Counted from the stretch's first letter, positions 25,717 to 36,542 are shown. The stretch is DNA of 63,889 nucleotides from Nitrincola sp. (GCA_021208565.1 JAJOJN010000043.1:1-63889), one strand, 5' to 3'. The notes: generated by a model not told the origin, from the letters alone. Numbers and translations are program-made.

Positions 25717-25848
25717 ATCGTTCAGGTATTTAATCGTCATTAAATCTACATAATCGATATTTATTATATCGAGGATTTTTTATGCACTAAATTAATTTTA
25801 ATTTAGTCATAGGTTTTTATTGCCTTAAATTAACTCAAGGTGATGACT

Positions 25849-27225
25849 ATGGAATTTGAAGATTTGATTCGCGAACTACGCGCTATTCGTATTAGCGGAA
25901 ATGCTGAGGCGTTAGCTAACTTGCTCGAGCAAGTGCTCATGGCAGATGTTGCTGAAGCAATCAAAGAGCAACTAGCCCGACAAACCTTCAGAATACGAGA
26001 AGTGCGTGATTTGATGGTTTTAATGGATGATCAGTCGGCAGCCGCATTGATGGGTTACTTTCCCAGCACATTACAGGAAGTTCTGGTAGAGCTTTTAGAG
26101 CCTGCCAAGCTGGCTAAGATCATTGATGCCATGCCTCATGATGAGCGTGCTGACCTGTTTAATCTTCTTTCTGAAGAAGAACAGTCAGAACTGCTCCAAG
26201 GCATGAGCCAACCTGAGCGTGAAGACATGCAACGCTTGGCATCCTACGATGAAGGCACCGTCGGTTCTGTAATGACGTCCGACTTCGCAACAGTGGACGC
26301 TCAAGCGACCGCAGCCGATGCGATTAAACACCTAAGAGCAACCGGTAAAGATAAGGAAACCATCTACCAAACTTACGTATTGGATGAAGACTTAAGCTTA
26401 GTAGGAACGGTGTCACTTAAAGACCTGATCATGGCAGAACCGGATGACAAAATAGCCGACTTCATGACCATGGACCCACTCTTTGTTCGAGCGGATGAAG
26501 AAAGAGAAGTGGCCGCACAGGCGATCAGTAAGTATGACTTATTGGCCATTCCTGTACTGGATGAGAAAAAACACCTAGTGGGTATTGTAACCTACGATGA
26601 TGCGATGGATGTTGCATCTGAAGAAGCCGATATGGATTTCAGAAAGGTGGGTGCTGTTGGCTCAATTGCTGGTGGTTTGAAAGAAGCTAGCATTCGTTTG
26701 CTCTATAAGAAACGTGTGTTTTGGCTGGTGCTACTGGTATTCGGAAATATCTTCTCGGGTGCAGGTATTGCCTACTTTGAAGATACCATTGCCGCTTATA
26801 TTGCTTTGGTATTCTTCTTACCCTTGCTAGTGGACAGTGGTGGTAACGCTGGTTCTCAGTCAGCCACGCTGATGGTTCGTGCCCTAGCAACCGGCGAAGT
26901 GATGATGAAAGATTGGGCGAGTATGCTAGGTAGAGAACTAGCTGTTGCAGGGTTACTGGGTGCCACCATGGCAGCTGCCGTCTCTGTGCTGGGAATCTGG
27001 CGTGGCGGCATGGAAATCGCCATCGTCGTTGCCCTTACCATGCAATTAGTGGTTATTGTCGGCAGTGTCATCGGCATGTCACTTCCCTTCTTGCTCAGCA
27101 AGTTAAAATTTGATCCGGCAACCGCAAGTGCACCGTTGATCACATCGATCGCTGATGCTTGTGGTGTGATTATCTACTTCGCTATTGCAACCGTCATACT
27201 TGATATACCGGCGGCGATAGCATAA
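25849..27225 (+). CDS. mgtE: Magnesium transporter MgtE
   Basis: 458 residues. The N-terminal MgtE_N superhelical domain is followed by paired CBS domains from about 135 to 255, with VGSVMTSDF and FMTMDPLFV. A C-terminal five-helix channel domain carries PLLVDSGGNAGSQSATLMVR, the conserved Mg2+ pore region, near 325-345. MgtE is a dimeric Mg2+-gated channel. ATG 25849 is chosen because the extended ribosome site AAGGTGAT at 25837-25844 is correctly spaced for it; GTG 25840 and ATG 25843 are too close. mgtC follows 21 nt downstream. Confidence 0.93.
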   Translation: MEFEDLIRELRAIRISGNAEALANLLEQVLMADVAEAIKEQLARQTFRIREVRDLMVLMDDQSAAALMGYFPSTLQEVLVELLEPAKLAKIIDAMPHDERADLFNLLSEEEQSELLQGMSQPEREDMQRLASYDEGTVGSVMTSDFATVDAQATAADAIKHLRATGKDKETIYQTYVLDEDLSLVGTVSLKDLIMAEPDDKIADFMTMDPLFVRADEEREVAAQAISKYDLLAIPVLDEKKHLVGIVTYDDAMDVASEEADMDFRKVGAVGSIAGGLKEASIRLLYKKRVFWLVLLVFGNIFSGAGIAYFEDTIAAYIALVFFLPLLVDSGGNAGSQSATLMVRALATGEVMMKDWASMLGRELAVAGLLGATMAAAVSVLGIWRGGMEIAIVVALTMQLVVIVGSVIGMSLPFLLSKLKFDPATASAPLITSIADACGVIIYFAIATVILDIPAAIA

Positions 27226-27246
27226 CAACTCGAGGAGGTTCAGATC

Positions 27247-27966
27247 ATGATCTTAGATGTAATGAACCTATTACTACCACTCGTTCTGGCTTCTGGACTC
27301 GGCGCAATGGTTGGCATGGAACGCCAATGGCGCCAGCGCATGGCGGGATTGAGAACAAATGCACTGGTGTCTCTCGGTGCGGCTAGCTTTACCTTAATGT
27401 CAATGATGGTTGACAGTGATGCCGGTGATGCTAGCCCCACGCGAGTGGCCGCACAGGTTGTATCTGGCATTGGCTTTTTGGGTGCTGGCGTCATTATGAA
27501 AGAAGGCGCCAATATCCGAGGCTTGAACACGGCGGCAACGCTTTGGTGTTCTGCGGCAATCGGTGTCATGGCGGGTGCGGGTTATTTTATCGCAGCAACT
27601 GTGGTGGCATTGGTAATATTGATGACCAATATGCTACTTCGCCCACTGGTGCTTTTAATCAATCGCCAACCCATGGATGAAGCGCAATCGGGTGAAATTT
27701 GGTGGCAGTATGTCCTGGAGATCACCTGTAAAGAACAGCAGGAAGCACACAATCGTGCTCTTATGTTAGAAGGACTAGCGGGTAGTGGTTTGCAACTGCA
27801 AAAGCTCGAAAGTGAGAATCTATCCGAAAAAGACTCATTGCAGGTTGATGTTCGTGCGTTTCTGACGGCCACTGAAAGAAACGATGCAGCGGTTGAAAAA
27901 GTCATTGGCAGACTGAGCCTTGAGGCATCGGTGGTTTCAGCTGGATGGGATGTCAAGGAGCTGTAA
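27247..27966 (+). CDS. MgtC/SapB family membrane protein
   Basis: 239 residues, with ATG 27247 behind a strong GAGGAGG site. The N-terminal MgtC domain has four or five spans and the motifs GMERQWRQRMAGLRTNALVS and GIGFLGAGVIMKEG. The C-terminal 90 residues form a soluble ACT-like domain. MgtC proteins support growth in low Mg2+ and inhibit the F-type ATP synthase in Salmonella. Its position in the mgtE operon supports a role in Mg2+ homeostasis. Confidence 0.88.
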   Translation: MILDVMNLLLPLVLASGLGAMVGMERQWRQRMAGLRTNALVSLGAASFTLMSMMVDSDAGDASPTRVAAQVVSGIGFLGAGVIMKEGANIRGLNTAATLWCSAAIGVMAGAGYFIAATVVALVILMTNMLLRPLVLLINRQPMDEAQSGEIWWQYVLEITCKEQQEAHNRALMLEGLAGSGLQLQKLESENLSEKDSLQVDVRAFLTATERNDAAVEKVIGRLSLEASVVSAGWDVKEL

Positions 27967-28096
27967 TACCAATCAACTATTGAAAATAAGAGATCGATAG
28001 AAAAAAGCAAACAAGACAATAAAAACTATTCAATGGAAAACTTTGGCCTCCTAGATGATACTGATTATTAATTAATCATGAATCCTGAGGCAACTG

Positions 28097-28992
28097 ATGA
28101 ACATACGTAGTTTGAAATCTTCTCGCCACATTGGGTTCCAACCATCTTTTAATAAGCTTTTTGGCTTATTAATACTCGTTGCCAGTGTGGCGATTCTGTT
28201 TTACCAACTAAGTGTCTTACTCACCACAAATGAGGTGGTTAGACATTCCTTCTACGCCGGCATGATTGCTGCTGGGTCAACCGCGGTGGGTGCGGCGCTT
28301 GCCATCTTTACCAAGCAGATCACTCACAAAATGCTGGATACCCTAATGGGATTTGGTGCTGGCGTTATGCTGGCGGCCAGTATTTTTTTCATTGATTCTA
28401 CCCTCCATGGAGATTATGGAAGCGCAAACTTCTTCAATGCTCCTCGCCTCTTCTAAAGTTGCCTTTGCAATTCTGATAGGTGCTGGGTTAATGCTACTGA
28501 TGGAAAAAGCAGTCCCACACGAACACTTTTTTTAAGGGCTCTGACCAAGTGGCTAAAACCCGCTTAAGACAGAGCTGGTTATTTGTATTGGCTATTGCAC
28601 TTCATAACGTTCCTGAGGGCCTTGCAATCGGAGCTGCATTTGCCGCAGGTGATGGTCACAGCTTAGCAATCGGAATAGCCATTCAAGATATGCCAGAAGG
28701 TTTTATTGTGGCGATGGCACTGATCGCAGCAGGCTATTCACGGCTATTTTCAATTAGCATCGGTATTCTATCTGGGCTAACCGAACCAATCATGGCGATT
28801 GTGGGTGCAACCATGATGGAAGTCAGTACCTATCTGTTACCTTGGGGATTGGCCGCTGCTGCTGGTGCCATGTTGTTCGTGATCAGTCATGAAATTATTC
28901 CTGAATCTCATCGAAAAGGTCATGAGTTTTACGCAACAAACGGATTGATGCTAGGCTTCGTATTAATGTTGATACTGGATACTGCTATCTAA
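28097..28992 (+). CDS. ZIP family divalent metal transporter (frameshifted)
   Basis: About 298 residues after repair, eight spans. The metal path motifs are HNVPEGLAIG in span 4 and QDMPEGFIVA in span 5; the end HEIIPESHRKGHE is typical of the GufA/ZupT branch. It likely imports zinc or iron. The frame is broken at T7 28383-28389 and T7 28527-28533, each one base too long. It follows mgtC by 130 nt and is followed by a hairpin terminator, so it may be separate from the Mg2+ operon. Confidence 0.85.
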
Positions 28993-29010
28993 TAAAAAAA
29001 CAGAACCTAT

Positions 29011-29046
29011 GTGGCATTCTTACGAGAGTGCCACAAGAGTTTTTGA
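29011..29046 (+). terminator. Intrinsic terminator after the ZIP gene
   Basis: GTGGCA at 29011-29016 pairs with TGCCAC at 29029-29034, and AAGAGTTTTTG follows. It lies 19 nt past the ZIP stop codon. Confidence 0.6.
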
Positions 29047-29056
29047 GGGTTGAACC

Positions 29057-29680
29057 ATGATAACAATAGACCTAAGACTCTATGCCCCTGCTACGCAACG
29101 AAACCGTGATCCTATTTTAGAAGTTCTAAAGACCCATCTTCCTGACCCTAGCAAGGTATTAGAGATTGCATCTGGGACAGGTGAACACGCCATTTATCTT
29201 AGCGAACACCTTGAGCAAGTGACGACATGGCAGCCATCAGATATCGAATCTTCAGCTTTAAAAAGTATTGAAGCTTGGCGTGAACATTATCCTGACTCCA
29301 AAGTGGTACGATCTAAATACCTTGATGTCAGTGCGAAAGACAACCATCCTGAGCCGCTATTCAATGTCATCGTTGCGATTAATCTATTGCACATATCACC
29401 TTGGTCGGTCACTGAAGCCCTCATGAAATACGCGTCCGAACATTTACCCCATCAGGGCTTACTCTATCTGTATGGCCCTTTCTGGCAAGCAGGTGTTACG
29501 CCTGCCGAAAGCAACCTTCACTTTGATTCAACACTCAAAAAACAAAATAGTGCTTGGGGAATTCGAGATTTAGACGCGGTCTTAGAAGAAGCGCGCAAGC
29601 ACGGGTTATCAAAGAAAACGGTGATCCCCATGCCTGCGAACAATTTATCGGTGTTACTAGAGTTAAAAAAATTCAGTTAA
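29057..29680 (+). CDS. DUF938 family SAM-dependent methyltransferase
   Basis: 207 residues with the class I methyltransferase motif LEIASGTGEHAIYLS (SAM-binding) near 35-50 and the second acidic motif in WQPSDIE. This is the DUF938 signature. Substrate unknown. The gene converges on the cytochrome b gene with 4 nt between stops. Confidence 0.85.
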   Translation: MITIDLRLYAPATQRNRDPILEVLKTHLPDPSKVLEIASGTGEHAIYLSEHLEQVTTWQPSDIESSALKSIEAWREHYPDSKVVRSKYLDVSAKDNHPEPLFNVIVAINLLHISPWSVTEALMKYASEHLPHQGLLYLYGPFWQAGVTPAESNLHFDSTLKKQNSAWGIRDLDAVLEEARKHGLSKKTVIPMPANNLSVLLELKKFS

Positions 29681-29684
29681 TGCT

Positions 29685-30353
29685 TCAGTTTTGAGGCTGT
29701 TTTTTCAGAGTTGGGTCATCACCTGCAAAGTCATCCTCTGGCTCGACGCCCGGAGCTTCGTCAGTATGCGGGTCTTCCCTGCCAGTGATCATCGTTTTGA
29801 TATGCGCTAATGGCGTATGACCGACGGTTGCTAAGTAGACATGCAACAGTAAGAAACACAACATCATAAAAGCGCCCAGCGTATGCAGCGTGGCAACTTG
29901 CTTCAAGGCTAATGGAACATGATCAGCGACACTACCCCAGAAAAGATACAACAAGCCAGATATCCATAATAAAGGATTAATCACCAGCTTTACGCCAAGA
30001 TAAGCGATGCGCTGCAAGGGATTATGCTTACGATCTGGCGTTTTGTGGTAAGGATGAGGCTCCTTTTTGAACATGCCGTAAGCATAGTAACGCGCCATCG
30101 CAATGAGCTTTTCGTGGGTAGGAACATAATGCTTCCATTGCCCAGTGGTGAAATGCCAGAAAATGGCAAAGACCCACAGAGTAATTAACATCCATGCAGC
30201 GATTTCATGCACTTCAACCGCCGTTTTGAAGTCGATCAGCGCATGCGTCCCATGAATTGCGAAACCACTAAATAGCAAGGTTATAATCAATCCAGCCTGC
30301 GACCAATGCCAAAAACGCTCAAATCGCGTATACAGATAAATACGTTGGTTCAT
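29685..30353 (-). CDS. Cytochrome b/b6-domain membrane protein (electron partner of the octaheme cytochrome)
   Basis: 222 residues starting at ATG 30353 (MNQRIYLYTRFERFWHWSQA), the classic opening of the cytochrome b561/FdnI-like family. Four spans with histidines suitable for two b hemes occur: FWHWSQ, VEVHEIAAW, FWHFTTGQWKH, TLHTLGA and LLLHVYLATVGHTPL. The C-terminal 30 residues are acidic and cytosolic. It starts 1 nt after the octaheme cytochrome stop, so the two are co-translated. Likely passes electrons between the quinone pool and the periplasmic octaheme protein. Confidence 0.85.
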   Translation of the reverse strand: MNQRIYLYTRFERFWHWSQAGLIITLLFSGFAIHGTHALIDFKTAVEVHEIAAWMLITLWVFAIFWHFTTGQWKHYVPTHEKLIAMARYYAYGMFKKEPHPYHKTPDRKHNPLQRIAYLGVKLVINPLLWISGLLYLFWGSVADHVPLALKQVATLHTLGAFMMLCFLLLHVYLATVGHTPLAHIKTMITGREDPHTDEAPGVEPEDDFAGDDPTLKKQPQN

Positions 30354-30354
30354 A

Positions 30355-31990
30355 TCAGACTCCCGATTGCTTATGACGAGTAACAAAACGCATGGTGCCG
30401 TGCCCTGCCGCACCCAACAGAATCAAACCTGCCAATAAAAAACCAGCCTGATCTAAGAGTGATTGTCGGTGATGACCGGGCATCCAGATCCCTTCAACAC
30501 CCGCTAGGCGCTTTCGGCGGTATGACAACTTACGCAATCAAGTGCCTGCTCTTTGGGAGCCACCATATGGGTAATTGGCCAATCCATTTGTGTATCAACA
30601 AAATCATAATGCCCACTGAATGGCTGGCCACTGATATCAGAACCCGCCTGCAAGGCTTTGTCCCAGTCAAAGTTGTACCAAAACGAGGTATCATTTGGGA
30701 TGGCAACCTGGGGTACTAGGAAGGTCATGTATTCTGTATCGTAAGGCTGGCGACCGTGAAAACGCTTAAAAGGCCATATCCGTGAATCCTTAGCACCCGG
30801 AGTTCCTAAAAATTCATTAATGGCAACCCTGACGCTTGGATCGATGGTGCTCTCGTGATGAAGGTAATTGACATTGCCATCAAACCACTCATAAACAGGA
30901 ACCACATTTTCACCTAGTTCAAAGCTACCCTTACGACTGTCATAAATTACATGGCCCTCTTCATCATAGGTAAAGAAAGGCTTACCCTCGTCCGTTAACT
31001 GGCCCGCCACAGACCAATCCCATGCCATTTTGGTCGCAACACCGCCTCTTGAAAACGTAGGAATATGGCATGTTTGGCAAGCAATCACTTCAGCATGCTG
31101 ATTTAATCGTGAAGAATGCATGAAATCGCCTTGATGAGGGTCATTACCATGACAGGATTGGCAGCTGGCAGGGTTTTGATTCTCATGATGCTGTCCTCGC
31201 ATCATTGCTCCACCCGTTGGCGCTGCGGCCATACTGATTCGACTTCCAGGCACTTGATGTTTATCGGTTTGATGACAATCACTACAAGAAAAATTCAGAC
31301 CATCAACCGCCATATGAACATCGAGAGCGTGTGTCGCATTTACCAGTGACGAATCCAAGTCACCGTGTTTTACGCCATCACCACCGCCACCATAGAAGTG
31401 GCAACTACCACAGGTTTCTCTAGAAGTCGCACCGACATTTTGAGCAACCCCTATTAGGTCGATCGCTTCAATAAACTTGCCTGAACCTTTCGGCCACTCT
31501 TGACGCTCATAAGAGGGATGACCCGCCATACCGGCAATTTTTTTTGTACTCGCCAGTGTTGTGACACGCCAAGCAATCGACATTGGTAGGTTCATTAAAA
31601 TCGAAGGTATCGTCTTTCCAGCCATAGCCGATGTGACAACTTTGGCAAAAGGCCTCATTGGATCGATCACCAATACAGAAGGTATTCAGCATGGTTCTTT
31701 TGCCTAGCATCTCACCCGTTAGAGGATTCTCGTACTCCCATGTCCAATGACGTGTTTGCATGATTTGATGAGCAGCCTCGGTATGACAACTTAAACAGGC
31801 AGCCGTGACTTCATGGACCAGATGAAAAAGGTCCTTGCAAGACTTCAAATTGACTATGATCCGCTGTAGAAGCTGTTGTATTCATTGAAAAACCAATACA
31901 AAACATCAACAGGATCGAAACGATTGTTTTCTTATATTGACAAGCCACTGTTTTCCCTACGCTGAATATATAATTGTTTATAGAAAGCAT
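30355..31990 (-). CDS. Octaheme c-type cytochrome, tetrathionate reductase family (frameshifted)
   Basis: Repaired, this is a secreted multiheme protein of about 540 residues. Eight CxxCH motifs are seen in order: CLSCH, CQSCH, CLACH, CGSCH, CSDCH, CQSCH, CQTCH and CVSCH. The N-terminus from ATG 31990 has a hydrophobic signal (IVSILLMFCIGFSM); a GTG near 31948 is an alternative start. After the last heme, a single C-terminal span (AGFLLAGLILLGAAG) anchors it. Octaheme tetrathionate reductase of Shewanella reduces tetrathionate, nitrite and hydroxylamine in vitro. Breaks: near 31817, T8 31538-31545, and near 30510. Confidence 0.85.
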
Positions 31991-32315
31991 TACGCACCCC
32001 AGAGGCTAACCAGCAAGTAACGTGCCGTATTAAAACTAAAGTAGAATATGCTTATAATTCAGATTTATAAGAGAAAAATAGCCACAATTTTAGAAAGGGA
32101 TAATTACCCATGAGAGATGCCATATATGCCATGACATGAAAGATAGACACATGACAAAATTGACCAAAATAGATTAACCTAAACACCTTTAAATGACGGC
32201 TTTTATCATTTCTTCAATGCAACCTAACATTACCAGAGCAAGAACCCAATGAACTGTGGTACAAATAATGTTCGTATAGGAAGTTTGTCGATCGATTGAT
32301 AAGTTAAGGGGTTAT
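31991..32315. other. Divergent intergenic region between the octaheme cytochrome and the RND adaptor
   Basis: 325 nt, AT-rich, and it must hold both divergent promoters. I see scattered A/T tracts and TTGAC-like hexamers (for example near 32159) but no pair of boxes convincing enough to assign, and no RNA structure or reading frame of note. Confidence 0.4.
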
Positions 32316-33320
32316 ATGCGTCACTCAAGGTTGAAGATCTGTTTCGGAATCGGCGCTTTACTGTTTATGTCATTCTCTATAGCAGATGAGGTGCCACCCG
32401 GCTTCACCACAGCCCCCATCTCAGACATTCAACAAACTCGCCAACATCGTTTTGCCGCCACCGTTATCAGTCAAAATGAAACACAACTGGCCAGTGAATT
32501 AGCAGCGACTGTCTTGAGCGTTCATGTACGACCCGGAGATCGTGTATCCCAAGGTCAGACACTGGTATCCTTAGATTGTCGTGATGCTGAAGATCATCTG
32601 AAACTATTAAAATCACGCTTATCAGAAACGCAAGCCAGTTTAACGCAAGCACAACGCTTAGCGAATCGCTTAAGCGCGTTGCGTGAACGTCAGCTAACCG
32701 ACAACTTATCAGCAGAGGATGCGCAAAGTGAAGTATCCCGCCAACAAGCCCGATTAGCGGCCATTAACACGGAGATTCAATTAGCTCAGCGACAGATTGA
32801 TCGCTGTGTTGTCACGGCCCCCTTCGAGGCAGCCATCACCGAACAACATGCCGGTGTGGGCGAGCGCACTATGCCTGGTTCGTTATTACTGTCGCTTCAA
32901 CAATTGAGCGATGCTGAAATTGAAGTGACGCTTCCCGTGAATCGCTTTGATTTACAACAGGGTATCAAAGCGGAATTTGAATTTAACAACAGTCGAACGC
33001 CTGTTGAGCTGATTCGACAATCCCCTATTATTGATGCACGCAGTCGCAGCCAAAAAGCCTGGTTTCGAGCACCTGAATCTGTAACGATTGGCAGTTCTGG
33101 AACACTTATTCTGACTGAAAAACAGGCTTTTATTCCTGCTGAATTTATTGTCAGTCGTTCCGGTGAACTGGGAATATTTCTATTGCAAGAAAACAACCCA
33201 ATTTTTCATGTATTACCAAATGCTCAGGAAGGCCGTCCTCACCCTATCCCCACTGAGTTAGAAAACGCTCAAATTGTCATTCAAGGACAACAATGGCTTC
33301 AGGTAGGATCTTCAGAATGA
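32316..33320 (+). CDS. RND efflux periplasmic adaptor (HlyD/MFP family)
   Basis: 334 residues preceded by AAGGGG. Residues 1-24 look like a signal peptide ending SFSIADE. The barrel-sandwich halves show VHVRPGDRVSQGQTLVSLDC and VTAPFEAAITEQHAG, flanking a coiled-coil hairpin at about 90-165. It links an inner-membrane RND pump to an outer-membrane channel. The stop codon overlaps the pump start (ATGA). No TolC-like gene is in the window. Confidence 0.88.
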   Translation: MRHSRLKICFGIGALLFMSFSIADEVPPGFTTAPISDIQQTRQHRFAATVISQNETQLASELAATVLSVHVRPGDRVSQGQTLVSLDCRDAEDHLKLLKSRLSETQASLTQAQRLANRLSALRERQLTDNLSAEDAQSEVSRQQARLAAINTEIQLAQRQIDRCVVTAPFEAAITEQHAGVGERTMPGSLLLSLQQLSDAEIEVTLPVNRFDLQQGIKAEFEFNNSRTPVELIRQSPIIDARSRSQKAWFRAPESVTIGSSGTLILTEKQAFIPAEFIVSRSGELGIFLLQENNPIFHVLPNAQEGRPHPIPTELENAQIVIQGQQWLQVGSSE

Positions 33321-36300
33321 TTCGAGCGCTACTTCGTAACACAGTCCTTGCGAACCTTGTCTTTGTACTGGTGCTGGTCATGGGCACACTTTCTTATCAG
33401 ATGCTTCCTCGTCAGCAAGACCCTACCATTAACTTCAATTGGATAGTGATCGTAACAGCGCTTCCAGGGGCCAGTGCAGAAGACATCGAGATGCGCGTTA
33501 CACAACCGATGGAAGATGCCCTGCGAAAACTGAATGACGTTAATTTCGTTTCCAGCACCTCCCGCGTTGGTCTTTCGAACATTTTGGTTCGTTTTCGTGA
33601 CCTAGATGAACGTACATTCGATAAGCGCGTTAACGATCTAAGACGCGAAATTCAAAGCAAACGAAGCGAGTTACCACGAGATATCGTTGAGCCTATCATT
33701 CTGGAAATCACTAGTGCCAATGCTTTTCCTACGGCCACCATTATTCTTCAGGGACAGGATAATGATGAGGTTTTGAGGCGCCTATCCTATCAACTAGAAC
33801 GTGACCTAGAGCAGATGCGCGGTGTTGATCGCGTTGATACGGTCGGACTGAATGACCCTGAAGTACAGGTTAAACTGGATTTTAATCGCCTAGCCAGTCT
33901 TGGTGTCAGTCCGACCCAAGTGGCCGACATGATCAGCTTGCAATGGCAAGATTTAGCGGCGGGTCGCTTAACCGTATCGAATGAACAATGGTTGGTTCGC
34001 CATGTTGGTCAGTCCCCTGATCCCGAAGCCTTAGCTCGGCTGGAACTGCCGTTGATGAGTGGTGAAGTGTTACTGGAAGAAGTGGCGTCTATTCAACGCG
34101 CTCGCCAAGACGCCACTCAACGTGTGCTCTTCGAACAAAAACCGGCGGTGATGATGGCGGTGATGAAAGATGCCAACGCCAACACCCTTGAATTGGTGGA
34201 ATCGCTAGATCAGTTTTTAGTGGAATGGAATCAGATGAACTCGGGGCAAGGTGTCACGGCAATCTTAGCGGATGACCAAACAGAAACCACTCGACGTGCC
34301 ATTGATATCATGCAGTCTAATGCGCTACAGGCTTGCTGTTTGTATTTATCGTCAGTTGGCTATTTTTGGGGTGGCGAATTGGGGTGCTTGTTGCTTTGGC
34401 AATACCCTTCTCTTTAACGGGCGTTTTCATATTACTTCAGGCACAGCAGGAAACCTTAAACCTCACCGTTTTACTGGGCGTCATTATTGCGCTCGGTATG
34501 TTGGTCGATGTTGCTGTGGTCATGGTTGAAGCGATGCATCAACGCTTACAAAAGGGTTTAGATTCGATTGAATCCGCTATCGGCGCGATGCAGGAAGTCG
34601 GCTGGCCACTCTTAGCCGCTATCATGACCACTGTCGCGGCATTTTTGCCTCTGATGCTCATGCCGGGCATTCTCGGTGATTTTATGCGTATTGTGCCCTT
34701 AGTGGTCACTTTTGCGCTGTTGTTCAGTTTGATTCAAGCCTTTTGGATGCTTCCGTCTCAAACCAAGCTACTTCAATCTGACCCCGCCTATCTGCAACAT
34801 CAAGTCAGCCGACGCGAACAAATTATGAGGCGCTTACGAAATTTTTACGGGCGCGTCTTAGTGAAAAGCTTTCGCCATCCGTGGGTCACATTAATTCTGT
34901 TGATGAGTGCATTTTCTTCTGCCGTTTACCTCTTTGCCAGCGAACGTATCGCCACTAACTTTTTTGCCGCCGATACTCTGCAAGTATTTTATATCAACGT
35001 AGAAATGCCCGCAGGATCCACTCTCGACAGAACCTTGGAATCGACACGTCAAGTAGAGCAGATTGCTAGAACCTTTGTTCAGCCTGATGAAATACGTTCC
35101 ATGGTGACCTACGCAGGGCAAATGTTCACAGAAACTGAGCCTCTATTAGGTGATTCCTATGGTCAAATCTTTGTTAGTTTAACCTCGCGCCATAACAATG
35201 GCAGAAGTGCTGATGAAATTATTCAGGAACTTCGAGATCAGCTTCCCGCTCTTGCTCCGCCTCCCGCAAACATTAACTTACTCAAACTCTCTGGTGGTCC
35301 TCCTAGCTCTATGCCCATTAGCATTAAGGTCAGAGGTGATGATTACCCAGTTATTCAGGCAGCGGTTGACGACCTCACCGATATACTGATGGGTATTGAT
35401 GGCATAACGGATATCAGCAATGATGCCTCTCCCGGCGTTCAACAACTAGTCACTCAGTTAAATCTGCCTGCCATAAGGCGAGCGGGTCTTGACCCTATGA
35501 CCGTGACACGCACGCTCCGCCTGATGACTGACGGCGAAATTGTTGCGCAAATGACCGATCGTGGCGAACAAGTCGAGTTACGAGTACGCAGTCAAATCAC
35601 TCAAACCAATGATGTTCAACAATGGCTAGATACGCTAATTGCCACGCCAACGGGCACCTGATTCCATTAAGTGAACTGGTAGATGTAGAGGTCAGAGTAG
35701 GCTTTGAAAGCCTTAGACACTATAACTTCAGCCGTTCAATTACCCTAGAAGCAAACATTGATCGTAGTAAAATTGACACCTTGCAAGCCAACCAACGCAT
35801 TCAAGAGGAATGGCAAAACATCGCACTTCAGCATCCGGGTATTACGCTGGACTTCTCGGGTGAACTGGATGATATTCAGGAGTCCTTAAGTGCCTTAACC
35901 GCTCTTTTCGTGCTAGGTGTTGGATTGATGTACCTTATACTAGGGGCTCAATTTAGAAGCTACTTTCAACCTTTTATCATTCTACTCACCATACCCATGG
36001 CCTTTACCGGTGTGGCCTATGGCCTATGGCTCAGCAACAATCCACTGAGCTTATATACCCTCTACGGCTTAGTGGCGCTTTCTGGTATTGCGGTTAACTC
36101 GGCGATTGTATTGATTGCCGCCGCTAACAGTCGTCGTGAAGCCGGCATGAGTGTTCAACACGCCATCATCTATGCCGCTAGACGTCGTCTTGTACCGATC
36201 CTGATTACAGCGGCTACGACCATGGCCGGACTAATGGGTTTAGCCTTAGGTCTGGGTGGCAAGTCATTGATTTTCGGGCCGGTTGCCACTGCGATAGTCT

Positions 36301-36392
36301 GGGGCATTTGTGTTTCGACCTTGTTAACTTTGTTTACTATTCCACTGATTTTCAAACTCTTTTCTCGCAAAAACCCAAGTATTAACAGCTGA
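33317..36392 (+). CDS. RND efflux transporter permease, AcrB/HAE-1-like (frameshifted)
   Basis: Start at ATG 33317 (MIRALLRNTVLANLVFVLVL), overlapping the adaptor stop. Repaired length is about 1025 residues, normal for the AcrB/MexF superfamily. It has two large periplasmic loops (first with GASAEDIEMRVTQPMEDALR), LLGVIIALGMLVDVAVVMVE in TM4, and a second half ending in GLVALSGIAVNSAIVL. Breaks occur near 34332, where CAG-GGC-like reading is restored, and near 35647. Together with the adaptor it forms a two-gene efflux operon; substrate unknown. Confidence 0.87.
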
Positions 36393-36398
36393 TATTCT

Positions 36399-36432
36399 AA
36401 AAAGCCGACCGTAACCACTGTCAGCGCTTTTT
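36399..36432 (+). terminator. Hairpin terminator after the RND operon
   Basis: AAAAAGC near 36399-36405 pairs with GCTTTTT near 36426-36432, with GAC/GTC inside. The A- and T-flanked stem could act in both directions. Confidence 0.45.
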
Positions 36433-36516
36433 ACTCAACTGGCTTCTTTACAACAGGCCTGTAAGAAGCTAGCTTTAACACTGTAGAGACAGCGATCCTG
36501 TCTAACCCGATAGCTA

Positions 36517-36542
36517 TTGACACAATCAGTAGATATTACAAT
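36517..36542 (+). promoter_or_regulatory. Possible bkd promoter
   Basis: TTGACA at 36517-36522 and TACAAT at 36537-36542, with a short 14-nt spacer, just upstream of the bkd start. Spacer length makes this tentative. Confidence 0.3.

Larger units (their letters stand above)
25456..25848 (+). promoter_or_regulatory. Long structured mgtE leader, candidate Mg2+-responsive attenuator
   Basis: The leader holds a short reading frame (25485-25565). GTCAGG at 25589-25594 can pair either with CCTGAC at 25561-25566 (helix A) or with CCTGAC at 25606-25611 (helix B). The segment GCCAAGA at 25598-25604 lies in the loop of helix B but is free when helix A forms. It is complementary, with one G-U pair, to 25684-25690, the 5' side of a terminator hairpin. 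A small hairpin (AGTGC-AACC-GCACT, 25614-25627) follows helix B. Further hairpins lie at 25754-25772 and 25786-25807. It matches no known riboswitch consensus that I can recall, including M-box. Confidence 0.6.
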
